From Entrophospora sp. SA101 (Eukaryota > Glomeromycota > Glomeromycetes > Entrophosporales > Entrophosporaceae): a stretch of DNA of 64,000 nucleotides. Under the pieces are notes generated by a model. The model saw only the letters and a program-made list of their open reading frames with translations. It had not been told where the DNA came from and searched no databases. The position numbers and the translations under genes are program-made. Each line of letters starts with the position of its first letter. Position 1 is the first letter of the stretch. Of the stretch, positions 10,738 to 22,579 are shown one piece after another. The stretch lies in assembly GCA_958430865.1 (NCBI GenBank), contig CAUDNR010001890.1:37932-101931 (forward strand). Reading direction: 5' to 3'.

Positions 10738-11049
10738 GTTTGAAAGAAGGGCCAAAAAAACAAAATCGGCTGATATGGTAATTACATATTTTCCCATCAC
10801 TATCCTTGTCCAAAGTTGGTGCATGATGTTAATATATTGCCTGAAATGTTTGACTATATAAAAACAATCAATATATGTATAGGAAATCAATCATCCGTCA
10901 CGTCACTAAAATTTATTATTTGGTGATCAGCAAGTATCACAAGTACCTGATTTGATTGGCTAAATTAATTTCGTCAAAAAGATCCTTGACGATAAATATG
11001 AATTTCGTCATGTACAATTTCGTCAATTGAATAAATTCAGCAATTTAGT

Positions 11050-11115
11050 CAACCATTATTAATGCCCATAGAGCACATGATGCAAAGTCATGGGTCATAG
11101 TTCGATTGTAAATAT
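11050..11115. repeat. tRNA-like (possible SINE) segment, copy 1
   Basis: ATGCCCATAGAGCACATGATGCAAAGTCATGGGTC, then AGTTCGATTGTAA, resembles the 3' half of a tRNA with a B-box-like GTTCGATT. It is paralogous to 14576-14650, where an A-box-like part is also visible. It may be a decayed tRNA-derived element; no cloverleaf can be drawn with confidence. Confidence 0.3.
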
Positions 11116-11263
11116 CCTTTCATGGGGTTATATCAGTTTAACATCCCACATCATTTTATTATTTTTAAAAATTCGAAGTTAAAAAATAAGAAATTATGTT
11201 TAAAAAAGATAAAAATTTAGATTTTTTATCTATTATATATTAATATTAAAATAGTTATAATAA

Positions 11264-11850
11264 TTAAAAAAAAAAATAATAAAAAATAAAAGAATGAAGA
11301 AGTATTTTCGGAGGGTGGTTAGGAAATGTGTGAATTGTCGTCGAGTTTGTTGTTGTTGTTGTAAATGTCGGATTTGTAGTTGGTGTAATGGTGTTGTAAC
11401 CTGTTCCAATGTAGATATTAACCAATAAAATTCGTGTGTATGACACTATAATTGAATTTCATTGGTTAAATTTATTGGAACCACATTTGGAATGTTCCGA
11501 TTCCAATTGGAATTTATTAGAATGCTCCAATGAAATTTTATTGGAACCATAAATGGCACAACACCGCCTGTAATGACCGTATTTGATTTTGTTGAAAATT
11601 ACTTGATCTCGAAGTGGTGATTGTCGTGGTTGTCGTGATCTCCTAGCTACAGTTGTAGGACTAGGAGTTGGGTCGGAATAGAAGTAGAAGTAGAAGTAGG
11701 ATTAGGAGGTGTAAGAGTATTAGGAGTAGGAGGAGGAGTATGTGTAGGTGTAGGTGTCGGTAAAGGAATGTACGGTTGATGCATTAAAAATGCCAACGAA
11801 TTGTAATTGTTGTTATTAATGTTGTTATTGTTGTTGTTATTATTATTCAT
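11264..11850 (-). pseudogene. Low-complexity Asn/Gln/Pro protein, decayed copy 1
   Basis: From the ATG at 11850 the frame reads a poly-Asn tract, then YNSLAFLMHQPYIPL, then Thr-Pro repeats. A frame change follows, after which the sequence aligned with the second copy reads SNFQQNQIRSLQ. A roughly 170-base insertion at 11392-11565, bounded by GGTGTTGT and ACAACACC, breaks the gene here. The copy at 14870-15178 keeps the same order with a poly-Gln tract instead. The function is unknown. Conservation of YNSLAFLMHQ between copies shows it was once coding. Confidence 0.4.
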
Positions 11851-12860
11851 TTTGTTAAATATTATAAATTTTAATAACTTTTTATCTTTTAAAATTTTTT
11901 TTAAATTTTGATAAAATGTTAATATTAGATTAAAAAATTTACAAGTTTAAATATTAAATTAAAATGAACTTTCCCTAAAAAAAAAAACCTGAAAAAACTG
12001 TTTAATGATTGAATTTTACTACTAAAATCCACTAATTACTGTTTTCTTTGTGACAGATATGGTAAAAGACTCATTTTTAAATAATTTGTTTAACAGAATA
12101 AATTACGTTTTATTATTATGTCGAGTGAGATTTTTCTATTACCAAATAAAGATATATTAAACAATTTAAATTTTACATTATTATTATTTTGATTGTTTAT
12201 AGTGTTTATTTCAAGATTAATTAAACATTTTTTTTATCTAGTCCAATAACACGAGTGACAAAGATTTTGTTACTGTTGGTAATTAGTATTAATGTATTTT
12301 GCTTAAATATATAGAATATTTTAATACTAACTAAACGATATCTCCAATAATAAATTAATAAATAATAATCAATGCATTTTTACATATAATCAATAAATAA
12401 TTATACTTCTACAACATCCATACGAACAAGTTGTTAGTTATAATTACCATCTTCTCAAATATTTGTGAACGTTGATTATATATAAGTTAATTGACATTCA
12501 CGAACTCCTATCTAAAAAAAATTTTCCTTCTGCCCTCTGCAAAATTTCATTTTCCTCAAACAAAGAATATAGTCAGTTATTATCTTTATTATTATCAATA
12601 TATGTTATATGAATTCAATATTACCCATATTAATAAAGATTGAATTACACAATACGTAATAATGACACGAATCATTTTTACGATCAGATCTATTTAATAT
12701 TAATTCGGTTAATGAATTTAATTATATGAATTAATAAATAATAAATAATATTGCCATATTAATCTAAGATTGAGTTACACAATGCATAGTATTCGGGTTA
12801 ATAGTAAACCTAATTTTATAAACTACAGTAAATATAATTAAAATTAATAAATAATCAAAA

Positions 12861-13969
12861 GATGTAATTCAAATATCAATATATTATTATATGTAGTGTT
12901 TGTGATGGAATAATTGATTAATTAATCGTTTTGATCTTTTATGTAGAAATATGAAAAAATAATTCATTCTAAAAAAAAATTAAACCCTTTTGATTATAGT
13001 GAAAACAAAGACTGATTGCGCAGTATTTATTACTATTGCACAATAAATAAATAAGCAATGATATTAATTATTAAAATTTATTTCCAAACCATCCGATATC
13101 TCTATTATGTTAAAAACATTTTATCTTTACAAAATAATTACGTTGACTAGATGACTCGCCATTCGTTATCGCATAATGGATATTAATTATTAAAATCTAT
13201 CTCCAAATCATGCCTTAGAATAGCTACACACTATCTATTACTATTATAATAAATAACAACCACATAGATATTTCGTCATGAAACAATTGATCATATATAA
13301 TTTTATTTTTATTTTTAGTTTTTTTTTTTTTTTTTGCGAAAGATTGTTTGTTAGTTTTATTTATTTAGAATTTATTTTATACATATTTTTAAAATACATA
13401 GTAATAGATAAATAATGTATAAATATCGTGATCAATCCAATCTTTGCCCAACATAGTGGAAATTTGAAATGTTACATTAATTTTTTATATTGTGCAATGT
13501 AACTTTACAATACACGGCAAACATTCTAATATCTAGCCTTATGTTATAGATTATATAGATTAGATTAATATCATGTAAATTACACAAGCTTGGTCAAATT
13601 ACCTCAGGTAATAATAATTGTGGTGAACTTTTTAATCACGAAAGATTTTGAATGGATTAATTAATAAATAATGATAATTTTTTTATTACCAAAATATGCT
13701 AATCAACTATTGATCTATTTCATCTGATTTTTGGATAAACTAATTTGCATTCAATTTCTGTTCAAGTAATGTTAGTTGACATGCAGAATTCTAAACCACT
13801 TGTTTGGCAATTTTCATATGCCACGATTAGTAATTACGATTTTAATGATGCTCTCAGTAAATCTCTTCATAGCAAAAAATAGAAGAATGGAAGTAAATGT
13901 TAATAATATCGAAATTATACACTGAAAAATATTGCTTATAAATTTGGCCAGGCGTTAACATATTAATAT
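12861..13969. other. AT-rich spacer with a dispersed repeat
   Basis: Bases 12898-12992 (GTTTGTGATGGAATAATTGA onward) match 21863-21958 closely. A 17-T run occurs near 13319-13335. No gene is seen. Confidence 0.5.
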
Positions 13970-14575
13970 CAGTATTACTTAATTTAATACTAATATGTTA
14001 CTGTGAAATTTTACTTTACAATATTGTTTTGTCTTTATAAAAAATCAATTATAAATGTTTTGTTAGTGTATAATAAACTTGTTAGATAAAAAAATTATTT
14101 GCTTTATTGAGAAATATATTTTTGGTCGATATTAATCCTACAAATCCTTAAGAATTTTTTAAAGATGTGTGAGAAATTGTGCCAAATGATTCATCATCAA
14201 AAAATTCAATATTCCGAAAAAATTATAATCATAATCATGGAATAAATACATTCACTTTAAGTTAATTTTTCCTTCTCTAAAATAGATTCTGCATTTATTT
14301 TTTTAATGGTAATTCTAATGATTTTAACGGTAATTTGAAACTTATTATTCTTTTTTGTTTTTTTCTTTGTTGTAATCTCTTCCCCTTCTCCACTTTGCCT
14401 TATCATTTGAACAACTATGTAAAGTGGTCTTTCTACATTTATGAATGTTTTTGTTGACCTTCAATAAATTTCTGCTGCAGCTTTTATAAATAATTTAATA
14501 TTAACAAATATAATAACACATTATAAAATTTGAAAAATAATCGGGAAAATAGTATTCGTGTTATTACTCGTGCAA

Positions 14576-14650
14576 TAGTGAATTGGTAGCGAGTTCGATG
14601 TCCATTGGGCACACGATGCGAAGACATGGGTCCAGGTCGATCGTAAAGAT
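14576..14650. repeat. tRNA-like (possible SINE) segment, copy 2
   Basis: TAGTGAATTGGTAGCGAG looks like a tRNA A-box region, and CAGGTCGATCGTAA about 45 bases later like a B box. The downstream sequence is shared with copy 1 at 11050. The arms do not form a clean tRNA, so I read it as a decayed tRNA-derived repeat at best. Confidence 0.35.
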
Positions 14651-14869
14651 CCTTTCATGAGTTGTGCGAGTCTAACTTAACTAAGTCCCCCCACAATCAT
14701 GCATGATTATTTTTAAAAAATTCGATGTATATATAATACACTCATGGTGAATCTCAATTTAGTGTAATGAAGTAAAAAATAAGAAATTATGTTGTTTAAA
14801 AGCGAGAGAAAAAACTTGGATTTTTTATTTATTTGTTATTATTATATATTATAATTATAAAAATTAAAA

Positions 14870-14925
14870 TTAAAAAAAAAACAAGAGAATGAAAAAATAG
14901 GTCATAAATTGAGTGGATTGTCGTA

Positions 14926-14960
<35 letters not shown>

Positions 14961-15178
14961 AGGTGGTGTAATTGTAGTTGTTGTAGTTGGCTTAATTGCT
15001 GTAAAGACCGAATTTCATATTGGTGTAAATTAAGTTGTCTTCTAATTGGTGGTTGTCATGGTCGTCTAACTACAGTTGTGGGAGTAGGAGTTGGGAAAAG
15101 TTGAGGTGGTTGTGATAAAGGAATGAATTGTTGATGCATTAAAAATGCTAACGAATTGTAGTTGTTGTTATTATTCAT
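14870..15178 (-). pseudogene. Low-complexity poly-Gln protein, decayed copy 2
   Basis: From the ATG at 15178 the frame reads MNNNNNYNSLAFLMHQQFIPL, a Pro-rich part, TTVVRRP, then a TGA at 15058-15056, then QPPIRRQLNLHQYEIRSLQQ, a long CAA-encoded poly-Gln tract and a hydrophobic end to a TAA at 14872-14870. The first copy has CGA where this one has TGA, so the stop is a CpG-to-TpG change. The plus-strand reading of the same tract as poly-Cys is a shadow. Confidence 0.45.
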
Positions 15179-15922
15179 TTTTGTTGATATTTTGCAAATT
15201 TAATTAATTATTTTATAAACTTTTTATCTTTTAAATTTTTTTTTTTTGATTTTTGACAAAATGTTAGTATTAGATTAAAAAAATTACAAGTTTAAATATT
15301 AAATTAAAATGAACTTTAAAAAAATCCTGAAAATTACAAAAACTGTTTAAGGATCAAATTTTTATTACTAAAATCTATCAATTACTTTTTTAATTTGTAA
15401 CTATACGTGAAAAAAAACTTGTAAACAGACAGATATGTTAAAAAGACTCATTTTAAATAATTTGTTTAACAAATAAATTACTTTTTATGTCGAATGAGAT
15501 TTTTCCATTACCAAATAAAGATATATTATACAATTTAAATTTGGCATTATTATTTGTTTGTTTAATTGCTTTATATTGTAATGTTTAGATTTTGTTACTA
15601 TTGGTATTAAATATATACTGATATGTCAAATGATATCATTATAATATAATTAATAAATAATTTATTTATTTACCTACAACATCCATACGAACAAGTTGTT
15701 AGTTATCATAGTCACAAAGTAATTACCTCTTCTCCAATATTTGTGAACGTTAATTATATTTAAGTTAATTAACATTCACGATTCCTATCTAAAAAAAAAT
15801 TTCCTTCTGCCCTCTGCAGAATTTTCGGGACCATGCATTTTTCGCGAAGATGCTTTAAAAAAGTAGATTAATTATTATCATCTCTTTTTTTTTTATAATT
15901 GGTGTATTATTGTTTTAGGATT

Positions 15923-16105
15923 ATGTTATCTAATTCTTTAATATATATCTTTATTTACCATTGTAAAAATCAAATGTTTTATTTCTCACGGCCAAATTTA
16001 GATATGATTTTAGAAGATCGTAATGATCCTAGTGGCCAAATTCGTGAACATAGTAAAATACATGTTCTAAAAAAGAATAGAACTCTACAACAAATAATTT
16101 TTTAA
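15923..16105 (+). pseudogene. Unrecognised coding fragment
   Basis: The frame ends with FSRPNLDMILEDRNDPSGQI followed by a basic tail to a TAA. A TGTTTTAG acceptor-like site lies just before, so it may be a last exon. It lies in the 700-base segment that is present in block beta but absent from block alpha, so it arrived with an insertion. The second half has the look of real protein sequence (mixed charged residues, no low complexity). I do not recognise the family. Confidence 0.25.
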
Positions 16106-16109
16106 CAAA

Positions 16110-17260
16110 ATCTTTTTATTACATTGAAACTAAAGACTATTCTATCGCTATTTTTTAAAAGGTAGGTCAGAAAGTGACTTCTATACTTTTTAAAATTTGC
16201 GCAAGATTTAGGATGTCTTTAGACCGAGCCAACTATGCTTCGTATGATGCTTTTGGTAGATAAAAACGGACGGTCTTTTTTTTAATGGTTAATATTAGTA
16301 TTGGTCGCTTATCCCCCCCCCCGTTGTATGTGAAATTGAATCTATAAAATTTGGAATGGGGTATTAGATATGAAATTCTGATTGGCTGAATTCACATAAA
16401 TTTTCATTTTCCCCAAAAATTTTTTTTTTACCTTTTATTTTTCTAAACATAAAAAATATAAAATTTTATTTGAAAAATACTTTTTTAAACAATGAATTTA
16501 GCTTGGTTTTAAATTTAAACAATAAATATGCCAGTCATTATTTTTTTATGTTATAGAATCAATATTACCCATATTAATATAAGATTGAATTACACAATAC
16601 ATAATAATGACACGAAATCATTTTTACGAATTCGGATCTATTTAATATTAATTCGGTTAATAGTGAATCCAATATGAATTAATAAATAATAAATTTTAAT
16701 AAATAATATGGCCCATATTAATTTAAGATTAATTACACAATGCAATAGTATTCGGGTTAATAGTAAATCTAATTTTATAGGCTATAATAAATATAATTGA
16801 ATTAATAAATAATCAAATTTCTATTTAGTTTTAAAGTTGATGTGTTAGTGTAACCCACACTATACAACAATGTCATGAGCATAACTTGTGGCCACGTGAT
16901 CAAATTAAACCCAGCTGAAGAAATAATTTTTTTTTAACAAAGAAATGTTATTATCTTTTCTAGAGATAAACTGTAGAATCACGATTGGTCAATTAATTAA
17001 TTTATTCCATCAATATTATATGTATATGCATTATAATATAATATTTATATGTTTTAATCACGCTCCAATAATAAATATGATAAATATATAATAATAATAA
17101 CCTTTTCCAGCAAAAACAGTCTTCGAGGTCATCTGACCAAATTTGATGTTTTTTTTTATAATATGAAATAAAGATTTAATTTATAATATAAGGCTAGATA
17201 TTTTAATATTAAGTACATATTTTTATATAACTATTCCATATATATTTATATGAATCTTAT
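16110..17260. other. Intergenic DNA, no gene seen
   Basis: It holds a C-run (about 16313-16321) and the end of block beta. No coding frame, RNA gene or transposon end was recognised. Confidence 0.4.
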
Positions 17261-17269
17261 TGATATTTA

Positions 17270-18010
17270 AAGTTGAAAATGATCGACATAATATAAAAGG
17301 AATGTTTTGTTTAGAAAAGTCACTCAGCCCTGATCATTCCTTAAATATCGTCATAAAGGTTTTTTACGCTCTTTTTGAGCAATTTTGTAATTCTTTATTT
17401 TTATCAAGTGTTGTATTTAATCCCTCTTTTTTTTTTGCCTTTTTAGTTCTTCAATTATTTGCTCATATTCGATAATGCCAATGTAATATATCCTCTGTCT
17501 TCTGATTTTATTTGTGTATCTGACAACTCTCTATAAGCTGTGTTTCTGGATCTGGTAAAGGAGTTTGGGTTTGTTGTGTCTTAGTCTTTTTGTTTTGACT
17601 ATTTTTCTTCAGTTTCTTCTAAAGAAATCAAATTATCTCTTTTTTTTGCAAATCTCCGCATTAGATTCTTTTTTGTTCCACGTAATGAATATTTTGTGGT
17701 GTGGGACTCAAATAAACAATGCAATTCACTAGTAGCTAGTCTTGATTTTCCAAATTGGAAAGAGGATTGATTTGGAAGAATTCGTTGTTGATGTCGCAAT
17801 TGTAGCTGACGTTGTTATTGTTATAATTGGTTTAGTACAATATTTAGTTGGGGAGAATAATGCGTTTTAATTTTTTGAAAAAAAATTTTAGAAGCAGAAA
17901 AAAAATATCTCTCATCATTAGCTCGGACTTCCTGGTCTGGAATTCCACAATTCAAATGTTGCCGTATGTACTGTATCATGCGCACAAATTTATTACGAAA
18001 AATATTCTGA
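17270..18010 (-). pseudogene. Decayed gene of unknown family
   Basis: After a plausible acceptor (TAACTAATTTCAG) near 18011, the minus frame reads NIFRNKFVRMIQYIRQHLN, then GIPDQEVRANDERYFFSAS and SPQLNIVLNQL. Two TAA codons alternate with CAA at 17823-17815 where a Gln run is expected. It continues RQLQLRHQQRILPNQSSF and ends in a Lys-rich stretch before a TAG. Further coding-like frames with stops and a frame change continue to about 17270, including EYEQIIEELKRQKKKRD. No family is recognised. Confidence 0.35.
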
Positions 18011-18019
18011 AATTAGTTA

Positions 18020-18705
18020 AATTCTAAATATCTTTTAGCCTCTAAAAAATTATTTATTTTAGTCTTGTGATACTGTTGTGGGGAAAAGAAACAATAAATT
18101 AATAATTCTATATTTGTTATATACACCTAAGCCACTAAGCATGATATACTTTCCTTTTAACAAATTAGATCGAAACCTTGAACGTTCTTTTCATAAAATT
18201 AGTTAGCTACTATTATACACGTATATGTACTGTATCATCTGTCCTAGTTTCCCTTTTTGGACTTAAACTAATTTGGAAAATTTGATTATCCGTCAAACCT
18301 ATTACTCATACTTGCCGCCCAAGGTCAAATTCCAAAATTCGAATCTATAAATTGATCTAGTATGAATTGGTAAGTTAATTAGCTTTTTTAAATAATTCCT
18401 TCTTCTAATCCCTTTAAGTTATATGGCAAATAGTTTAAGACTGAATTGGATTATAAAAAAGGCTTTGATTAAGGAATAATACGAAAAATGAACGCCTAGA
18501 CATTCTTCCTCATATTTTTGAAATCATATGGTAAATACGACAATAGCATCATATGTTAGCTGATTTCTGGACGCTAGAATTAATTAAGGTAAAAAATTAC
18601 ATATAAATAATATTATGGCTCCTAAAAAATAAAATTTTAATCACAAAATCGATTTCAAAAATTTTTATTTTGAAATTTGGTCTTAAAATTTTATCAAAAC
18701 GATCA
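18020..18705. other. Upstream region of module E
   Basis: No gene is seen. The last 250 bases (AATACGAAAAATGAACGCC, then AAAATCGATTTC, then AATTTGGTCTTAAAATTTT) are shared with the region upstream of module F at 23120-23350, so the duplicated module includes a promoter-length leader. Confidence 0.5.
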
Positions 18706-19011
18706 ATGAAAAATACAATGATGGGATCTCTTTTTACCATTGCAAACTTGTCAAATGGCAAAAAAATTACGATTTATGCGCCTGATCTTGAAAAAGCACA
18801 AATACTTGTTGAAAATAACGCAAATTCGGATTTGCCACCTGCACAACTAATTTTTTATCTTACCTTGTTAAACGAGATTGCAAAGCAAATTCCTAATTTT
18901 GATATTAGTAATGTGGAATTGACAAAGATTTTCACTAATTCTTGGAGGAACTCCAGCCTTGAATACACAGACGAGTTTGTTATTTTGGCGAATAAACTTG
19001 GACTTAATTAA
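18706..19011 (+). CDS. Short HMG-box-like protein (module E)
   Basis: The protein has 101 residues from the first ATG in frame (two more ATGs follow within six codons). The order is GSLFTIANLSNGKKITIY, LEKAQILVENNANSDLP, then an HMG-like box: PAQLIFYLTLLNEIAKQ, ISNVELTKIFTNSWRNSS and EYTDEFVILANKLGLN. It differs from module B at many positions while keeping the same frame, length and box, which suggests past selection on the protein. No introns are needed. The leader is shared with module F. DNA binding is inferred from the HMG resemblance only. The lack of the usual basic C-terminal extension argues for a reduced or dominant-negative type protein. Confidence 0.6.
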   Translation: MKNTMMGSLFTIANLSNGKKITIYAPDLEKAQILVENNANSDLPPAQLIFYLTLLNEIAKQIPNFDISNVELTKIFTNSWRNSSLEYTDEFVILANKLGLN

Positions 19012-19035
19012 ATATCCAACTCGAAAGTTGGATAT
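19012..19035 (+). other. Conserved stop-proximal hairpin (module E)
   Basis: ATATCCAACT-CGAA-AGTTGGATAT is a perfect 10-bp stem with a CGAA loop, beginning at the base after the TAA. The stem is longer than in module B because flanking bases also pair. Confidence 0.8.
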
Positions 19036-19342
19036 CGGTTATATATTATATCGGCAATCAGCAATAATATTTTAATATTAAACACACACAAACAATATTT
19101 CGAATCCCTCGATTACTTTTCTTGTTATATGCAATAAACTCCTAATTTTGGAGGAATTATACACAAACAAATTTATTACTCGATTATTTTAATTGACATT
19201 TTTTTAATTAATTATGGACAACTTTTTTTATTACAATAATATTTTTTTTTATTAATTTAATCTTCTATTAATTATTTTTTTGTTAAACATTGTTTTCGTT
19301 TATTCATAATAATAAAAACAATAGTCTCGAAATACAGACAGT

Positions 19343-19369
19343 TTGGCAAATGACCACGTAATTTGCCAA
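19343..19369. repeat. Module-end palindrome with CACGTA core (module E)
   Basis: TTGGCAAAT-GACCACGTA-ATTTGCCAA has perfect 9-bp arms around a 9-base core. It is conserved with 8241-8267. It may mark the end of the duplicated unit or be a binding site; the sequence alone does not tell. Confidence 0.7.
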
Positions 19370-19385
19370 CATTACTTGAATATAC

Positions 19386-20104
19386 CAATTGCGGTATCTA
19401 TATCTTAGTCAGAAGAAGCTAGATCATGGTATATGACACAAATATTCCATTGAAATGCAATGTTTTTTTAACAAACTGGTCACTTTGCTCCAAAAAAAAT
19501 AAAAAAGCTACATATTAAAGGCATGATAAAAAATTGTGCCTTTCCACCAAACTAATTGAAAAATCACCAAAAATACCAAATAAACTTATATATAGTCTCT
19601 AATAACAAAGTTTATTTAAAAATTCTTTTTTTAAAATAGAGCTTGATCAATTAATCAACGAATCCAATGATTTTTTTGCTCGATGGTTTTCACACACATA
19701 CCTTCTTTCTTTATATATCTATTTTTTATTATCTCTGACATCAACTAATCTTTTAATAAACCATCTAGGTAAATAAAAATAACACACCAGAAAAAACACT
19801 TGTAATATTTTCACCACTCCGAATTCAAAAGTATAATAAATCCAAGGTTTTGGCTTTTCCCTTCTGGCTTGTTTTTACTTTTGTTGGCGAGAATCTGTTT
19901 CTTTGATTTTCATTAAAACAACAGTTTTTTCGACGTTATAACATTTACCCTCGCAGCATTAATCATATAAATACATTTGTTTATTTTTTCCATCAATTTC
20001 CAATTAAAGCTTAATTTTTAAAATTCCATGAGTCTATTTGAATAATATTTTTATATTTTTTAATTAATATATAATAGATATAATATATACAATATATACA
20101 ATAT
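19386..20104. other. Intergenic DNA, no gene seen
   Basis: The first 120 bases (GAAGAAGCTAGATCATG..GCAATGTTTTTTTAACAA) are shared with 24170-24250 downstream of module F, extending that duplication. The rest is AT-rich without features. Confidence 0.45.
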
Positions 20105-21412
20105 ACACTGGCCTACAGTAATTTACCGGGTTTTTTTTACTATTTATGGAATTATGTTTTTTGTGTATATGTAAAAAAATTTTTATATTTATTATTTGAC
20201 AAAAACAAGTTTTCAAAATAAAATCCTAAATGTGATGTTTAATGTTTAAAATTTTTAAATGAACAGGCTAATATTTAGTATGTCCACCTTTAGCCTTAAT
20301 TACTGCTTTGGCACGATCTGGTAAGCTTAAAATTAAACAATCTAGCGTTTCTATGCTGATTTTCCCCCATTCCTCTTGTATTACATTTATTAATTCCTGT
20401 TTAGATTTAGGCAGAGGTTTTCTTTTACATACTTGATGATCCAGATAGTTCCACAAGTTCTCAATCGGATTAAGATCTGGACTTTGCACCACCAAATCTA
20501 AAATCGGAATGTCATGTGTTTTCATCCACCAAACACTATAATTTGATGTATGACATGGAGCTTTGTCTTGCTGAAAAATAGAATTAGGGTAATTATTAAC
20601 CCATGGTATAAAGTGTCCAGCAAGGATGTTACTATAATCATTTGAATCCATGTTTCCCTCCACCACAATCAAGGGTCCAACACCATGCCAACCAAAACAC
20701 CCCCAAAACATCACAGATTCTCCGCCAAATTTAACTGTAGGTTGAATACAATCCTCTTTATAAGCTCCCCTGGTTTTCTCCATATTCTTACTCAGCCATC
20801 TGATTCAAAAAGAGCAAACTTTGACTCATCCGACCATACCACATTTTTCCATTCTTCTTCCCAGTTTTGTTTTTCTCTGCTCCATCTTAGTCGATCTTTT
20901 CGCTGTTTCTCCGTTAAAAGAGGGTTTTTTTTGTAGCATAATTACCTAGACCCTCATCACGAAGATATTTTCTAACTGTATTATAATGTAAATTTGTGTT
21001 AAGATGAAAATTAAATTTATTTGTTATATCACCAAGAGGGGAAAAACGGTTATCATGGACGATACGTTGTAAAGTGCGTGTATCACGTTGAGTGAGCAGT
21101 TTTGGACGACCGGGATATTTTTCAGGTGTTGCGTAACCTGTTTCTTTATACAGTTTGATAGTATCATTTATTGTACTGGTAGGAATATCGAGCTGAGCAG
21201 AAATAACTTTTTGTCTAACACCACTAATATATGCACCAATAATTTGCTCGCGTTGAGCAACTGACAGCTCCTTTCTACGCATTTTAAACTAGAAAAGTAT
21301 AAAATTAATTCGTTTTGTTATTTTCTTTATTTATATGTAAAATAAGGAGAAATTCGCGATTGTGAAATTGGCGCACAGAATAATGTGACAAAATCCGGTA
21401 AATTATTGTTAT
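20105..21412 (-). mobile_element. Tc1/mariner element with inverted repeats
   Basis: Near the left end is ACAGTAATTTACCGGG, and near the right end the inverse ACAATAATTTACCGG. They enclose one transposase gene on the minus strand. The exact outer limits are uncertain by about ten bases. The copy at 63489 is cut by the window end. Confidence 0.75.
20268..21282 (-). pseudogene. Tc1-like DD34E transposase, recently disabled
   Basis: The N-terminal frame from the ATG at 21282 gives a helix-turn-helix pair (LSVAQREQIIGAYISGV; DIPTSTINDTIKLYKETG; PGRPKLLTQRD). At a run of eight T (20925-20932) the frame slips by one. The second frame carries VVWSDESKF with the first Asp, then meets a TGA at 20794-20792, probably from CGA. 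After another one-base slip, the last part has MFWGCFGWHG, IFQQDKAPCHTS with the second Asp, and [11 protein letters not shown] with the Glu 34 residues later. All three catalytic residues survive, so few changes disabled it. Confidence 0.8.
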
Positions 21413-22579
21413 TTTTTTTTAATTTTATTGTTTAAAAGTTTCTATCTGTAATATATACGATTCAATCTTAAATTTATTGTTTATTCAAATTACTTATTTT
21501 ATTCATTTTATTCAAATAGAAGAAATCCAATTGTATGATAACACACTGTAAATGCTGGATATAAATATCAACCCGGTCCAACCCTCATTCATTAATTATA
21601 CCCAGCCAGCAACGTGGGTTTGGTCCTGGTTAGATCCTATTGCAGGCATCTACTTAGTAGCTTTACATTACAAATCATTCAAGGTAGTTAATAATCAATT
21701 ATTAATTATAAAGAAATGCCAGCAATAAATATATAATATATCATAAATAAAATATACAAAGATGATGATAATAAAATTAATACTTCCATGATATATATAT
21801 TAATAGTTATTTGTTTAGAAATAGTAAAATTTCATCAGTGATCTAATTAAATATTATGGAACGTTTGTGATGGAATAATTGATTAATTAATCGTTTTAAT
21901 CATTTATATGAAAATATGAAAAAATAATTCCTTCTAAAAAAAAATTAAACCCTTTTGACTATTTTCAAATTAAATTAAATTGAAATATTATTACTTAATA
22001 TTAAATATCTAACCTTATGTTATAAATTCGATTAATATGATGTAAATAACGCAAGATTGGTCGAATGACCTGGAAGCAGTTTTCTCAATTTTAGACTTGC
22101 GAATATTCTCGTCGATTATATTCTTTATGTTATAGATTAATATCATGTCTTCGGAGACGGTTCTTACTGATCTCTTTTTGTATCGAAAAGATTCTCATCT
22201 TCATAATAATAATGATAATAACAATAACTAATAAATAATTTATTATTAATATTGTGTTAGGATTATTTTTTTTTTTTTTATTTTTTTTTGTATAAAGTTA
22301 AACAGGATCTACAAAAATTTCGTGGGAAAAATCATAATGCATACCCATTAGGTGATCATGTGCTCGTGTAGCTTATCAAAAAAATTAAAAATAAACTTTT
22401 TCATATATATATAAAAAAAATAATCCTTTTCTTTCTTTATTATTATTATAATTGAATAGTTAGTTATACCACCAAGCTTACACTCATTTAATGTTAATTT
22501 CACTGATAATTTGAACCTAGAATAAGGTCTTACTCTCATTTAGTGGGAACACCATAATGTCCATTCTCAAAAAAATAGA
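21413..22579. other. AT-rich spacer with dispersed repeats
   Basis: Bases 21863-21958 match 12898-12992, and 22030-22212 match 1195-1375. No gene is seen. Confidence 0.5.

Larger units (their letters stand above)
9950..12860 (+). repeat. Old internal duplication, block alpha
   Basis: This block aligns in order with 13970-16820. Shared parts are the kinase N-terminal exon region (9960-10440 with 13985-14520), the tRNA-like segment, the low-complexity gene, the ACATCCATACGAACAAGTTG segment (12412 with 15690), and the TTACCCATATTAATA..GATTGAATTACACAAT segment (12622 with 16563). Many small differences and separate MITE insertions show it is much older than the 43 kb repeat. Confidence 0.7.
13970..16820 (+). 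repeat. Old internal duplication, block beta
   Basis: This is the partner of 9950-12860, same orientation. Compared with alpha it lacks the MITEs at 10478 and 10571 and the 11392-11565 insert, and carries an extra segment of about 700 bases at 15830-16555. Kinase N-terminal exon remnants lie at about 14090-14240 on the minus strand. Confidence 0.7.
1479..20616 (+). repeat. Large duplication, copy 1 (19.1 kb visible)
   Basis: From 1479 to 20616 the sequence is repeated in the same orientation at 44863-64000 with a constant offset of 43,384. The offset stays fixed from end to end, so there is no net insertion or deletion. I found substitutions at 1508, 1559, 1560, 1598 and 1627 and a boundary mismatch at 1478, then none in the places I compared, including a run of 17 T near 13319-13335 and a run of 12 A near 9895. 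The right limit is set by the window end, not by loss of similarity. Confidence 0.95.

Noticed and set aside
14913..15104. Plus-strand frame with a run of Cys codons
   Set aside because: It is the reverse reading of the CAA (poly-Gln) tract in the minus-strand low-complexity gene, which is conserved with the copy at 11850.
18670..18705. Extension of the module E protein by 12 codons upstream
   Set aside because: The extension begins at TTG. The first ATG in frame is at 18706, which is used as the start.
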